DNA from: Guyparkeria sp. WRN-7
GTDB lineage: Bacteria > Pseudomonadota > Gammaproteobacteria > Halothiobacillales > Halothiobacillaceae
Reading direction: 5' to 3'
DNA length: 64,000 bases
Assembly (NCBI RefSeq): GCF_001641825.1
Contig: NZ_LRFH01000002.1
Span: forward strand, 124,001 to 188,000
Part shown: positions 55,783 through 64,000 of the stretch, piece after piece
How the letters are laid out: the number at the start of each line of letters is the position of its first letter
Numbering within the stretch: position 1 is the first letter of the stretch
Notes under the pieces: model-generated
What the model was told of the DNA's origin: nothing
The model's database searches: none
The model's input: the letters and a program-made list of their open reading frames with translations, nothing else
Made by a program: the position numbers and the translations under genes

Positions 55783-57501
55783 ATGAACAAGGTTTCGCTC
55801 TTCCTGGGTCGACTGTTCGGTGACGTCGGCACGGTGTTCTACCTCTCCGTGCTGATCATCGGCGGCTTCGTCACGCTCGCCGCCATGTACCCGGACGACG
55901 TCGAACGGGTCGCCCAGCAGGTGCTCGACTTCACGGCCAACAAGATGGGCTGGATGTACCTGCTGGCGACCACGGGCTTCTTGCTGTTCGTCCTGTTCCT
56001 TGGGCTGTCGAAGTTCGGCAACGTGCGCCTCGGCCCGCCGGATGAGCCGCCGGAGTTCAGCTTCAACAGCTGGCTTGCCATGATCTTCTCCGGTGGCATG
56101 GGCGTGGGTCTGGTCTTCTGGGGCGTGGCCGAGCCGGTGATGCACTTCAACGAGCCGCCGATGGGCCTGAGCGAGCCCCGCTCGGCCGAGGCCGCGCAGA
56201 TCGGCATGCGCTATTCGTTCTTCCACTGGGGCCTGCACCAGTGGGCCAACTTCGCCCTGGTGGGCCTGGCGCTGGCCTATATCCGCTTTCGCCACAACGC
56301 CCGCGGCCTGATCTCCGAGACCTTCCGCCCGCTGTTCGGCCGGCACGTCGAGGGTTTCAGCGGCAAGCTGATCGATACGCTCGCGGTGGTCTCGACCATC
56401 TTCGGCGTCGCCACCACGCTTGGCCTGGGCGCCCTGCAGATCAACAGCGGTCTCGCCCAGTTCGAGGGCATCGATTACGGCACCAATGCCCAGCTGATGA
56501 TCATCGCCGGCCTCGCCGTGCTGTTCACGATCTCGGCGATGACGCCGCTGAGCCACGGCATCCGCTTTCTCTCCAATATCAACATGATCGTGGCGGTCGG
56601 CCTGTTCCTCTACGTCCTGCTGCTGGGCCCGACCTCGTTCATCTTCCAGGAATTCACCCAGACGGTGGGCGAGTACCTGGGCAACATCATGCAGATGAGC
56701 CTGGTGACCACGCCCTACTCCAGCGAGCACTGGGTGCAGCAGTGGACCATGTTCTACTGGGCCTGGGGGCTGTCCTGGGCGCCGTTCGTCGGGTCGTTCA
56801 TCGCGCGGATCTCGCGCGGGCGGACCATCCGCGAGTTCGTGCTGGGCGTGATGATCGTGCCGGTGGGCCTGTCATTCCTGTGGTTCTCCACCTTCGGCGG
56901 CAGCGCGATCTTCCTCGAGCTCAACGAGGGGGTGGGGATTGCCGATGCCGTCGCCCAGGAGGTGCCTGCCGGGCTCTACACCCTGCTCGACCAACTCCCC
57001 TGGGGCATGTATGCGGGCATGGCGGCACTGGCCCTGATCAGCATCTTCGTGGTCACCTCCGCCGACTCGGCGACCTTCGTGCTGGGCATGTTCACCTCCA
57101 AGGGCGTGCTCAACCCGACACGCTTCGTGCGCGTGCTGTGGGGTTTCCTGCAGCTGGCCATGGCGGTGGTGCTACTGCTCTCCGGCGGTCTGGAGGGCCT
57201 GCGGACGGTGTCGATCATCGCCGCCTTCCCCTTCATGATCCTGATGATCCTGATGGCCTTCGCCCTGCACCGGGACCTGACCCAGGAATTCTGGCAGCGC
57301 GAAGAGAAGGAACGACTGATCCGCCAGCGCATCGAGAACATGCTGCTGCGGGAATCGGAGCGCGAGGCCGAGCGGGAGGCGGCCGAAGAGGTCCACCCCT
57401 CCGCCCCGGACTCGGAGCTCGGGCCGGACGCCCCACACCTCAGCCGGGTCGGCCAGCAGGTTCAGGTGCCCGAGGGCGAAGAAAAGCCCACCGGCCAATG
57501 A
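55783..57501 (+). CDS. BCCT family betaine/choline/carnitine transporter
   Basis: A 572-residue secondary transporter with twelve helices that imports quaternary ammonium osmolytes such as glycine betaine. The signature GMGVGLVFWGVAEPVMHF is at about residues 105-122, and the helix-8 aromatic box WAWGLSWAPFVGSFIARISRGRTIREF at about 326-352. The long charged C-terminal tail (about 505-572, Glu/Arg-rich) is the kind that senses osmotic state in BetP-like carriers. It is Na+ or H+ coupled in the family. Its presence fits a salt-tolerant organism. It stands alone. Confidence 0.94.
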   Translation: MNKVSLFLGRLFGDVGTVFYLSVLIIGGFVTLAAMYPDDVERVAQQVLDFTANKMGWMYLLATTGFLLFVLFLGLSKFGNVRLGPPDEPPEFSFNSWLAMIFSGGMGVGLVFWGVAEPVMHFNEPPMGLSEPRSAEAAQIGMRYSFFHWGLHQWANFALVGLALAYIRFRHNARGLISETFRPLFGRHVEGFSGKLIDTLAVVSTIFGVATTLGLGALQINSGLAQFEGIDYGTNAQLMIIAGLAVLFTISAMTPLSHGIRFLSNINMIVAVGLFLYVLLLGPTSFIFQEFTQTVGEYLGNIMQMSLVTTPYSSEHWVQQWTMFYWAWGLSWAPFVGSFIARISRGRTIREFVLGVMIVPVGLSFLWFSTFGGSAIFLELNEGVGIADAVAQEVPAGLYTLLDQLPWGMYAGMAALALISIFVVTSADSATFVLGMFTSKGVLNPTRFVRVLWGFLQLAMAVVLLLSGGLEGLRTVSIIAAFPFMILMILMAFALHRDLTQEFWQREEKERLIRQRIENMLLRESEREAEREAAEEVHPSAPDSELGPDAPHLSRVGQQVQVPEGEEKPTGQ

Positions 57502-57585
57502 CCGCCAGAAGGCCCGGCCGATGGGCCGGAGAGCCGTTTCCGTTAGCCGGCCCGGTGGCGGATGGCGCGAGCCGGTCGCGCCCCG

Positions 57586-60249
57586 TCAGGAGCGATGGAA
57601 ACGGCAGGCCCGGTTGCGCCCACCCTGCTTGGCCTCGTACATGGCCGAGTCGGCCTGCTTGATCAGCGTCTCGTCGTCGATCCGGTTGGCCTGCGGGTAG
57701 AAGGTGTAACCGATGCTCGCGGTGACCTGGATCGGCTTGCCCTCGATGATGCGCTCCTCGGCGGCGGTCTCGACCAGCCGGTCGATGATCGGCCGGGCAT
57801 CGCGCTCGTGGGACACCCCGCCGAGCAGCACCAGGAACTCGTCGCCGGAGATGCGCGCGAGCGTGTCGGTCTCGCGCAGCTGTTCGCTCAGGTCCCGCGC
57901 CATCTCGATCAGCAGCTTGTCGCCCATGTCGTGGCCGTACTGGTCGTTGACGCCCTTGAAGCCGTCGAGATCGAGGAACGCCACGGCCAGCATGCCGCCC
58001 CGGCGGCGCACCCGCGCCATCTCCTGGCGCAGACGGTCGGCCATCAGCACCCGGTTGGGCAGACCGGTCAGCGGATCGTGGCTGGCGCGGTGCTCGAGTT
58101 CGCTCTGGTAGGTCTTGATGTCGGTGATATCGGTGGCCAGCGCGATGTAGTTGCGCGGCTGACCGCCGGCATCGCGCACCAGACTGACCGTCAGGCGCTC
58201 GGCGAACAGCTCGCCGTTCTTGTGCCGGTTCCACAGCTCGCCGGACCAGTAGCCGACCGTGCGCAGGCGGTCGCGCATCTGCTGGTAGAAGCGATTGTCC
58301 TGACGGCCGGACTGCAGGAACTTGGGCGTGTGGCCGATCACCTCGTCGCGTCGCCAGCCGGTCATCTCGGTGAAGGCGGCATTGACGTCGACGATGCGCG
58401 CCTCGAGATCCGTGATCAGGATCGCCTCGCGGGCGTGAACGAACACCGACGCGGCCAGCTGCAGTTCCTGCTCCATCTGCTTGCGCGCGGTGATGTCCTG
58501 GTGCGTGCCCCACATGCGCAGCGGCTCGCCGTCGTCGGTCCACTCGAGCACGCGGCCGCGATCGAGTACCCAGATCCAGTGGCCGTCGCGGTGGCGCATG
58601 CGCGCCTCGACCTCGTAGTAGTCCCGCTCCTGACGGAAGCATGCCTGCAGGACTTGCTCGGATTTCTCGAGATCCTCGGGGTGGGCGAACGCCATCCAGG
58701 TCTCGATGGTGGTGGGCTGCAGGTCGGCCAGCTGGTAGCCGATCATCTCCGCCCAGCGCTCGTTGAACACCGTCTCGCCGGTCTGGATGTTCCACTCCCA
58801 GGTGCCGACGTTGGTGCCCTCGATGACGTTGTTCAGGCGCTCCCGTTCGTTGTTGAGGGCCTTTTCGGCCCGGTCACGCTCGGTAATGTCGTGAACGATC
58901 ACGAACATCCGCTCGCCGTCGTGCGGATCCTCGAGCGGCGTGACGTGCACTTCCACCCGACGCAACTCGCCGTCGCGCAGACGGTGGGTGTGCAGATGGC
59001 AGCCCGCCTTCCGGCGTTTGTCATGGAAGATTGCGTCGTAGTGACGGCAGTGGCTCGCCCACAGGTCCCTGACGGGACGCCCCTTGAGTTCCTCTCGCGG
59101 CCAGCCGTAGTACGTGGCGGCCGCCTCGTTGGCGTCCACGATCAGGTCCGTGTCGGTATCGATCAGGAGCATGACCGAGGCGTTGTCCTCGAAGAAGCAT
59201 CGAAACCGTTCTTCGCTGCGACGCAACGCGACGTTTCGCAGCAGCAGCGCCACGGACAGGGCGGCCACCACAAGGATGAACACACCGGAGACGATGGCAA
59301 GCACGCGGTGCTGCTGCCAGATGTCGGCGATGGTGATCTCGGGCCGGGCGTCGAACGGCGGCAGGCCCAGGCGGCGAGTCATCTCCTCGACCGGTGCGTA
59401 GTCGCCGGGCGGGCCGAACCCGGCGATGCCGGAGAGCATTGCCGCCGGGTCGCCTGGGTCGAGCGAGAACAGCGCCGCCCCGATGCGTCGCTCCAGGTCC
59501 GCCCCCATGTGCTGCATGGTCACCATGGGCCACTCCGGGTAAAGCCGCGTGGATACCTGGAATGGGTAACTGCCCATCGACTGTGGATGGACCACGCGCA
59601 GCTGCTCGATATGCCGGGCGCCGAGCTTGCGCAGGCTTTCCAGCACCCCGGTACGGATGAAGCCCACATCGGCTCTGCCGTTGAGCACCGCCTCGATCAC
59701 GGCATCATGGGTGCCGACGAAATCGAAATTCGCCTCCTCGCGCAGGTCGATGCCGGAATCGAATACCTCGTACAGCGGCGCACGATAACCGCCCAGAAAG
59801 CGCGTTCCGGGCGCGGCGATGGTCGTGCCGACCAGATCCTCGAACGTCTCGATGTCGTCGCGATCCTGCCGCGTGACGATCACCCCGCCCAGGCTGCGCG
59901 TGATGGTGCCGTCGTGGCGGGCGACCAGCGTGGAGAGCACGCCGGAAAGCGTGTTCTCCGAGCGGACCATGATGTAGTGGGTCGGATTGGTCAGCAGCAG
60001 GTCGACCTGGTTACGCCGGATCGCCAGGTCGAGCTCGTCCGGAGGCAGGACCGCCAGGCGAAAGCGTACCCCCTCGACCGAGTCGTTGAGGTAGTCGACC
60101 AGCGGCTGAAAACGCTGCTCCATGATCGGGGTCGGGCGCATGCCGAACACCCCCACGGTGACCTCGTTCTCCGTCAGGGCCGCCTGGGCCGAGCCGACCC
60201 AAGACAATAGGGCGAGCACGAACGCGGCCGTCGCTCGGCCCCACCTCAT
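57586..60249 (-). CDS. Diguanylate cyclase with PhnD-like binding domain, PAS domains and GGDEF
   Basis: An 887-residue membrane receptor. Signal peptide 1-23, then a periplasmic PhnD/SBP-like domain (about 24-305; VFGMRPTPIMEQRFQPLVDYL, LLLTNPTHYIMVR). One membrane helix (about 316-338) leads to three PAS domains (about 345-460, 470-590, 597-712). The GGDEF domain (715-885) has the signature as SGDEF (801-805) and a complete I-site RETD (792-795), so c-di-GMP synthesis with product inhibition is expected. No EAL domain. It overlaps the upstream binding-protein gene by four bases (ATGA). The ligand class (oxyanion, phosphonate or other) is unknown. Confidence 0.92.
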   Translation of the reverse strand: MRWGRATAAFVLALLSWVGSAQAALTENEVTVGVFGMRPTPIMEQRFQPLVDYLNDSVEGVRFRLAVLPPDELDLAIRRNQVDLLLTNPTHYIMVRSENTLSGVLSTLVARHDGTITRSLGGVIVTRQDRDDIETFEDLVGTTIAAPGTRFLGGYRAPLYEVFDSGIDLREEANFDFVGTHDAVIEAVLNGRADVGFIRTGVLESLRKLGARHIEQLRVVHPQSMGSYPFQVSTRLYPEWPMVTMQHMGADLERRIGAALFSLDPGDPAAMLSGIAGFGPPGDYAPVEEMTRRLGLPPFDARPEITIADIWQQHRVLAIVSGVFILVVAALSVALLLRNVALRRSEERFRCFFEDNASVMLLIDTDTDLIVDANEAAATYYGWPREELKGRPVRDLWASHCRHYDAIFHDKRRKAGCHLHTHRLRDGELRRVEVHVTPLEDPHDGERMFVIVHDITERDRAEKALNNERERLNNVIEGTNVGTWEWNIQTGETVFNERWAEMIGYQLADLQPTTIETWMAFAHPEDLEKSEQVLQACFRQERDYYEVEARMRHRDGHWIWVLDRGRVLEWTDDGEPLRMWGTHQDITARKQMEQELQLAASVFVHAREAILITDLEARIVDVNAAFTEMTGWRRDEVIGHTPKFLQSGRQDNRFYQQMRDRLRTVGYWSGELWNRHKNGELFAERLTVSLVRDAGGQPRNYIALATDITDIKTYQSELEHRASHDPLTGLPNRVLMADRLRQEMARVRRRGGMLAVAFLDLDGFKGVNDQYGHDMGDKLLIEMARDLSEQLRETDTLARISGDEFLVLLGGVSHERDARPIIDRLVETAAEERIIEGKPIQVTASIGYTFYPQANRIDDETLIKQADSAMYEAKQGGRNRACRFHRS

Positions 60250-61205
60250 GCGCTCGACTCCGTCGGCAGGTAGTCGGGTGTCACCCAGCTTTCGACCTCG
60301 CTCGGCGAGGGCCGCTCGCCACCGTTGGTCATGTGCGGGTAGTGGGTACGGATGGCATCGATCAGGCGGGATTCCTCGGAGAGATAGCGGCGGTTGGCCT
60401 CCAGATCGGGTAGGAGTATCCCGGCGATCGCGCGGGTGACCGCCTGCTCGTCGATGCGCTGGGCATCGGCAATCCGGTAGATGGCGTCCTGCCGATTGCT
60501 GCGCAGGTGATGAAGGCCGCGAAAGTGCGCATCGATCACCTCGGTCAGGACGCCGCCGACATCATCGAGGCGCTCGCGACGCACGGCCAGCACGTCGAAG
60601 ATCAGGTCGGGGAAGTCGCGACTGTCCAGATGATAGCGGGCGCCGGCGGCGCGCAGACGGGAGGCGACCGGCTCGTAGCTGACGACCGCGTCCAGCTCGC
60701 CGTCACGCCAGGAATGCAGCTGCTGGTCGGCGGATCGGTCGACGATCGTGATCTCACCCCAGTCGAGCCCGGCCCGAGCCAGCACCCGGTCGAGCAGCAT
60801 CTCGCCCACCCCGCCCAGCTCCACGCCGATGCGCTTGCCGGCCAGGTCCCCGAGCGACTCGATCTCCTCGTCGACCAGCAGCACGTCCGCCCCGGCGGAG
60901 ACGTCGAACACCATCACCACCACCAGATCCATGCCGCCGAGCCGCGCCCGCATGACCTCGTCGAGTGTCAGGGCCGCGGCATCGACCTCGCCGCGGCGCA
61001 AGGCGGCCAGCGACAGACTGGCCGATCCCAGGCGTGCCAGCGAGACGGTTTGTGGCAACCAGTGGAACTGCTCCGCGAGCATCAGCGTCTCGTAACCGAT
61101 CCACGGGAGGTAGGCGATACGAATCCGCTGAGCGTGGGCGCGACAGCCACTGATGAGCGAGGCAACGGCGACCGGCATGGTGATCAAAAAGGTGCGTCGT
61201 TGCAT
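60246..61205 (-). CDS. Lipoprotein solute-binding protein (NMT1/THI5-like), no cognate ABC genes
   Basis: A 319-residue type II periplasmic binding protein. The N terminus has QRRTFL (twin-Arg-like) and a lipobox LISGC with Cys21, so it is likely an anchored lipoprotein. The fold is of the SsuA/NMT1/THI5 kind: YLPWIGYETLMLAEQFHW, LTLDEVMRARLGGMDLVVVMVFD, and GKRIGVELGGVGEMLLDRVLARAGLD. No ABC permease or ATPase is adjacent. Instead it overlaps the diguanylate cyclase by four bases, so it probably serves as a ligand sensor or delivers ligand to that receptor. The ATG at 61205 is chosen because the upstream extension lacks similarity. Confidence 0.88.
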   Translation of the reverse strand: MQRRTFLITMPVAVASLISGCRAHAQRIRIAYLPWIGYETLMLAEQFHWLPQTVSLARLGSASLSLAALRRGEVDAAALTLDEVMRARLGGMDLVVVMVFDVSAGADVLLVDEEIESLGDLAGKRIGVELGGVGEMLLDRVLARAGLDWGEITIVDRSADQQLHSWRDGELDAVVSYEPVASRLRAAGARYHLDSRDFPDLIFDVLAVRRERLDDVGGVLTEVIDAHFRGLHHLRSNRQDAIYRIADAQRIDEQAVTRAIAGILLPDLEANRRYLSEESRLIDAIRTHYPHMTNGGERPSPSEVESWVTPDYLPTESSA

Positions 61206-61431
61206 ACGTTTTGTGCGATATCCCTGGCTTTCGCGGTGAAGGCCCTGCGATTGAGCGGCCGCCGGCAGCTCCCGGCCACCCGAGCCCGTCTCTAGCAAAA
61301 GGCATTCCGCTGCGGCTCGGAGCGTTCATGGCGCTTGCGTCAACGCTATCCAAAAACCGGCGCCAACACCACAAGCGGACGCTGATATTAATGCGATTCG
61401 CCGAATGCGTGCCGGTCCGTGCCACCGACAC

Positions 61432-61460
61432 AAAAAAGACCGGCCTCCCGGGCCGGTCTT
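61432..61460 (-). terminator. Terminator of the rhodanese gene
   Basis: On the minus strand AAGACCGGCC (61451-61460) pairs with GGCCGGTCTT (61436-61445) and is followed by six T. It ends the transcript of the gene at 61491-62180. Confidence 0.88.
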
Positions 61461-61490
61461 CGAGCTGCACGATGTGGGACCGTGGCGGGG

Positions 61491-62180
61491 CTAAGACGGG
61501 TCGACCGTGGTCAGGCCCATCACGTGCCACAGCTGCATCCCGCCGCGGTACCAGTAGATCTTGTCGGCCGGGTAGCCATAGGACACCAGTGCCTTGATGT
61601 TGGTGGGCGACTGGCCGCACCAGGGGCCGTTGCAGAACAGCACCAGCTTCTTCGCCTGGCGGAAGTCGAACAGACCGTCGTCCTTCTTCACGCCGAACTC
61701 GTCGAGCAGCAGCGCCTCGGCCACGAACGGATCGTAGCTCGACGACCCCGGGTAGAGCCGGGTCCAGGGGATGTTGATGGCGCTGGGGATGGTGCCCTTG
61801 TTGAACCAGTCCGGGGTGCGCGAGTCGATCAGCAGGAACTCGTCCTCGCCGTTCGCGCGCGCCTCGAGCATCTTGAGCAGCTCGATCTCGCCGATGGTAT
61901 GCACGCCGGGCAACAGCTGGATCGGCTGGACGCAGAACGGCGGGCACTCGCGGCTGGTCTTGGTGTAGTCCTCGTCGATGCGATTGTCAGGGTCCTGACT
62001 GCGCTTGATCTCGACCGGCTGGCCGTTGTGCTCGACGGTGACCGAGCCGATATCCCGCGTGACCTTGACCTTCATCTCCTCGGCCGCAGCGAGGGTCGCC
62101 GCGCCAAGCAGGGCACCGCCCAGCGTCAGAGCGGTCAACCACCGAGACGCCGGGTGGCACATCCAGGTTGCTGTATTCAT
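61491..62180 (-). CDS. Periplasmic rhodanese-like protein
   Basis: A 229-residue exported protein (signal region 1-33, cleavage after AAA). A rhodanese fold is seen from about residue 95: DSRTPDWFNKGTIPSAINIPW (119-139) and the active loop FCNGPWCGQSP (182-192), with C183 in the catalytic position and C188 five residues later. A second cysteine pair, CPPFC (79-83), precedes the domain. Rhodaneses move sulfane sulfur or act as thiol switches; periplasmic forms are common in sulfur-oxidising bacteria. The gene has its own terminator and stands alone between ugd and the binding-protein gene. Sulfurtransferase activity is inferred. Confidence 0.85.
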   Translation of the reverse strand: MNTATWMCHPASRWLTALTLGGALLGAATLAAAEEMKVKVTRDIGSVTVEHNGQPVEIKRSQDPDNRIDEDYTKTSRECPPFCVQPIQLLPGVHTIGEIELLKMLEARANGEDEFLLIDSRTPDWFNKGTIPSAINIPWTRLYPGSSSYDPFVAEALLLDEFGVKKDDGLFDFRQAKKLVLFCNGPWCGQSPTNIKALVSYGYPADKIYWYRGGMQLWHVMGLTTVDPS

Positions 62181-62221
62181 GGCCGTCTCCCGTTAGTGAA
62201 GCCTACCGGGAGTCTAGTCGG

Positions 62222-63589
62222 TCAGCCCCTCGCGTTCAGGGCGGCCGGATGGCGGACCGTCTTGCCACGACCGATGCCGTAGTAGTGCCAGCCGGTCTCG
62301 GCCAGACGCGCCGGGTCGTAGAGGTTGCGGCCGTCGAAGATCACCGGATCGGTGAGCGAGGCGCGCATCAGCTCGAAGTCCGGGGCGCGGAAGGCCTTCC
62401 ACTCGGTACAGACGATCAGCGCATCGGCACCCTTCAGCGCCGCATCGCGCGTGCCGACCAGCGCCAGGTCGTCACGCTGGCCGTAGATCCGCTGGGTTTC
62501 CTCCATCGCCTCGGGATCGAAGGCCTGCACCCTGGCACCGGCGGCCCAGAGTGCCTCCATCAGCACGCGCGAGGGGGCCTCGCGCATGTCGTCGGTATTG
62601 GGCTTGAAGGCCAGCCCCCACAGGGCAAAGGTCTTGCCGGCAAGCTTGTCCCGCCCGCCGTAATGCTGGATCACCAACTCGACCAGGCGGCTCTTCTGCC
62701 GGCGATTGACCGCCTCGACGGCATCCAGCAGCAGCGGCTCGTGGTCGACGGCGTGGGCGATGCGCGACAGGGCCTGCACGTCCTTGGGAAAGCAGGAGCC
62801 GCCGTAGCCGCAACCGGGGTAGATGAAGTGATAGCCGATGCGCGGGTCGGAACCGATCCCGAGGCGCACCTGCTCGATGTCCGCCCCCAGCCGTTCGGCC
62901 ATGTTGGCCAGCTCGTTCATGAAGCTGATCTTGGTCGCCAGCATCGCGTTGGCGGCGTACTTGGTCAGCTCGGCCGAGCGCAGGTCCATCACGATCACGC
63001 GATCGTGGTTGCGGTTGAACGGCGCGTAGAGCTCGCGCATCACCTGCTCGCTATGCGGGTCGCTGGTGCCGATGATGATGCGGTCGGGCTTCATGAAGTC
63101 GTTGACCGCCGCCCCTTCCTTGAGGAATTCGGGGTTGGAGACCACGTCGAACGCCAGCTCCGCGCCGCGACGCGCCAGGGTCTCGGCCACCACCTCGCGC
63201 ACCTGGTCGCCCGTGCCCACCGGCACGGTCGACTTGTCGATGATGATCTTGGGCGCGTCCATGTGCTCGGCGATGGTGGCCGCCACGGCACGCACGTACT
63301 GCAGGTCGGCCGAGCCGTCCTCGTCCGGTGGCGTGCCCACGGCAATGAACTGCAACTCGCCGAAGGCGACGCCCTCGGCGGCATCGGTGCTGAAATGCAG
63401 CCGCCCCTGGGCGTGGTTCTCGCGCACGATCGGCTCGAGGCCGGGCTCGTAGATCGGGATCACGCCGTCGTTCAGGCGCGCGATCTTGTGCGGATCGACG
63501 TCCACGCACATGACCTCGTGTCCCACCTCGGCCAGGCAGGCACCGGTTACCAGTCCCACGTAGCCGGTGCCAAAGATCGCTACCTTCAT
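62222..63589 (-). CDS. ugd: UDP-glucose 6-dehydrogenase
   Basis: Oxidises UDP-glucose to UDP-glucuronate. The 455 residues have the NAD fold [20 protein letters not shown] (2-21), the substrate loop [20 protein letters not shown] (152-171) and the catalytic Cys266 in [10 protein letters not shown]. The C-terminal UDP-binding domain is complete. The start ATG at 63589 is fixed by the nucleotide fold; a longer frame upstream is shadow sequence of darP. It overlaps the darP stop by four bases (ATGA), so it is translationally coupled. The product feeds polysaccharide or lipid A modification. Confidence 0.96.
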   Translation of the reverse strand: MKVAIFGTGYVGLVTGACLAEVGHEVMCVDVDPHKIARLNDGVIPIYEPGLEPIVRENHAQGRLHFSTDAAEGVAFGELQFIAVGTPPDEDGSADLQYVRAVAATIAEHMDAPKIIIDKSTVPVGTGDQVREVVAETLARRGAELAFDVVSNPEFLKEGAAVNDFMKPDRIIIGTSDPHSEQVMRELYAPFNRNHDRVIVMDLRSAELTKYAANAMLATKISFMNELANMAERLGADIEQVRLGIGSDPRIGYHFIYPGCGYGGSCFPKDVQALSRIAHAVDHEPLLLDAVEAVNRRQKSRLVELVIQHYGGRDKLAGKTFALWGLAFKPNTDDMREAPSRVLMEALWAAGARVQAFDPEAMEETQRIYGQRDDLALVGTRDAALKGADALIVCTEWKAFRAPDFELMRASLTDPVIFDGRNLYDPARLAETGWHYYGIGRGKTVRHPAALNARG

Positions 63590-64000
63590 TCGCTCTCGGT
63601 TCCTTCGGATGATTGTCGGTCGCCCGCCGCCTCGATCTCGGCACGCACGGCCTGGAACAGCGCGCGCGTCGCCTTGCCGTATTCCTCGCGCTTGGCCTCG
63701 GCCCGCGCGTTGCGCTGCAGCTGGCGCAACTGCTGGACGTCCACGCCCGGAAAGTCGTCGATAAAGCGCGTGATGGCGTCGTTCTCGTCGATCAATGCGT
63801 CCCGCCACGCCTCGGCCTGCATCTGCAGGCGCTGATTCTCCGGCGAGTTCGGGTCGAGACGCCGCAAACCGGCCTCGATGGCCTCGACGTCCTCTTCGCG
63901 CATCAGCTTGCCGACGTACTGGCGCTGGCGCTTGCCCGCCCCGCGCGAGCGGATCCGCTGCAGATCCTCGATCGCCTCGCGCAGCCGGTCGGTGATCGGC
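63586..64000 (-). CDS. darP: DarP/YjgA family 50S ribosome assembly factor (5' part beyond window)
   Basis: The C-terminal 137 codons of a DUF615 protein are present; the start lies beyond 64000. Reading on the minus strand from the edge gives [15 protein letters not shown], then [17 protein letters not shown] and a helical rest ([20 protein letters not shown]). This follows E. coli YjgA/DarP, which binds late 50S precursors near helix 89 of 23S rRNA. The internal ATG at 63903 is not the real start. It overlaps ugd by four bases. Confidence 0.9.
   Translation of the reverse strand, partial: PITDRLREAIEDLQRIRSRGAGKRQRQYVGKLMREEDVEAIEAGLRRLDPNSPENQRLQMQAEAWRDALIDENDAITRFIDDFPGVDVQQLRQLQRNARAEAKREEYGKATRALFQAVRAEIEAAGDRQSSEGTESE

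Overview
The window is a chromosomal segment of a GC-rich gammaproteobacterium. Gene content points that way: NrdA with an N-terminal ATP-cone pair, RdgC, TsaB, DarP/YjgA, PEP carboxylase, a gnd-zwf-pgi block, GlgA/B/C and a fused PurL. A BCCT osmolyte carrier, acidic proteins and a periplasmic rhodanese would suit a halophilic or halotolerant sulfur oxidiser (Halothiobacillaceae/Chromatiales-like), but that assignment is inference and no rRNA is present to settle it. No rRNA, tRNA, CRISPR array, transposase or phage gene was recognised.

Layout. 0.2-0.5 kb: small RRM RNA-binding protein with a strong terminator. 0.5-5.9 kb (minus): pepN-motA-motB-membrane methyltransferase. 6.2-10.1 kb (plus): rdgC, purB, an HDOD protein. 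10.1-11.6 kb (minus): crcB-queG. 11.8 kb: a small secreted SOD-fold-like protein. 12.3-17.3 kb (minus): gnd-zwf-pgi-tsaB, the oxidative pentose phosphate entry. 17.7-20.5 kb: ppc. 20.6-31.8 kb: glycogen/alpha-glucan metabolism, with glgC-GH57-malQ on minus and glgB-glgA-DUF1631-PilZ divergent on plus. 32-43.4 kb (plus): purL, an EamA carrier, rep, and an RND adaptor/pump pair. 43.4-47.1 kb (minus): a nucleotide-sugar epimerase, a DUF294/CBS/cNMP protein and a DEDDh exonuclease. 47.1-51.9 kb: nrdAB behind a control region with NrdR-like and DnaA boxes. 51.9-54.9 kb: an accessory interval holding an AT-rich HEPN-like gene, a 629-bp symmetric array of structured repeats, and an orphan membrane protein. 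55.1-57.5 kb: an NTF2-like protein and a BCCT transporter. 57.6-61.2 kb (minus): a lipoprotein solute-binding protein with a binding-protein/PAS/GGDEF diguanylate cyclase. 61.5-64 kb (minus): periplasmic rhodanese, then darP-ugd, with darP cut by the window end.

How the parts fit. Carbon flow is a theme: PEP carboxylase, glucose-6-phosphate entry to the pentose phosphate route, and a full set for glycogen synthesis, branching and rearrangement. Cyclic-di-GMP appears twice: a PilZ receptor translationally linked to the glycogen operon and a diguanylate cyclase with a periplasmic ligand-binding domain. Ugd and the UDP-glucuronate 4-epimerase-like enzyme would supply uronic acids for surface polysaccharide.

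Most striking points. (1) NrdB has Phe at the tyrosyl-radical position and Glu as first metal ligand, with ligand spacing identical to the chlamydial class Ic (Mn/Fe) R2. (2) Two ~200-bp inverted repeat modules keep the same hairpin architecture through compensatory changes and flank a REP doublet, just beyond a low-GC foreign-looking gene. (3) An orphan binding protein is coupled to a diguanylate cyclase that itself carries a binding-protein domain.
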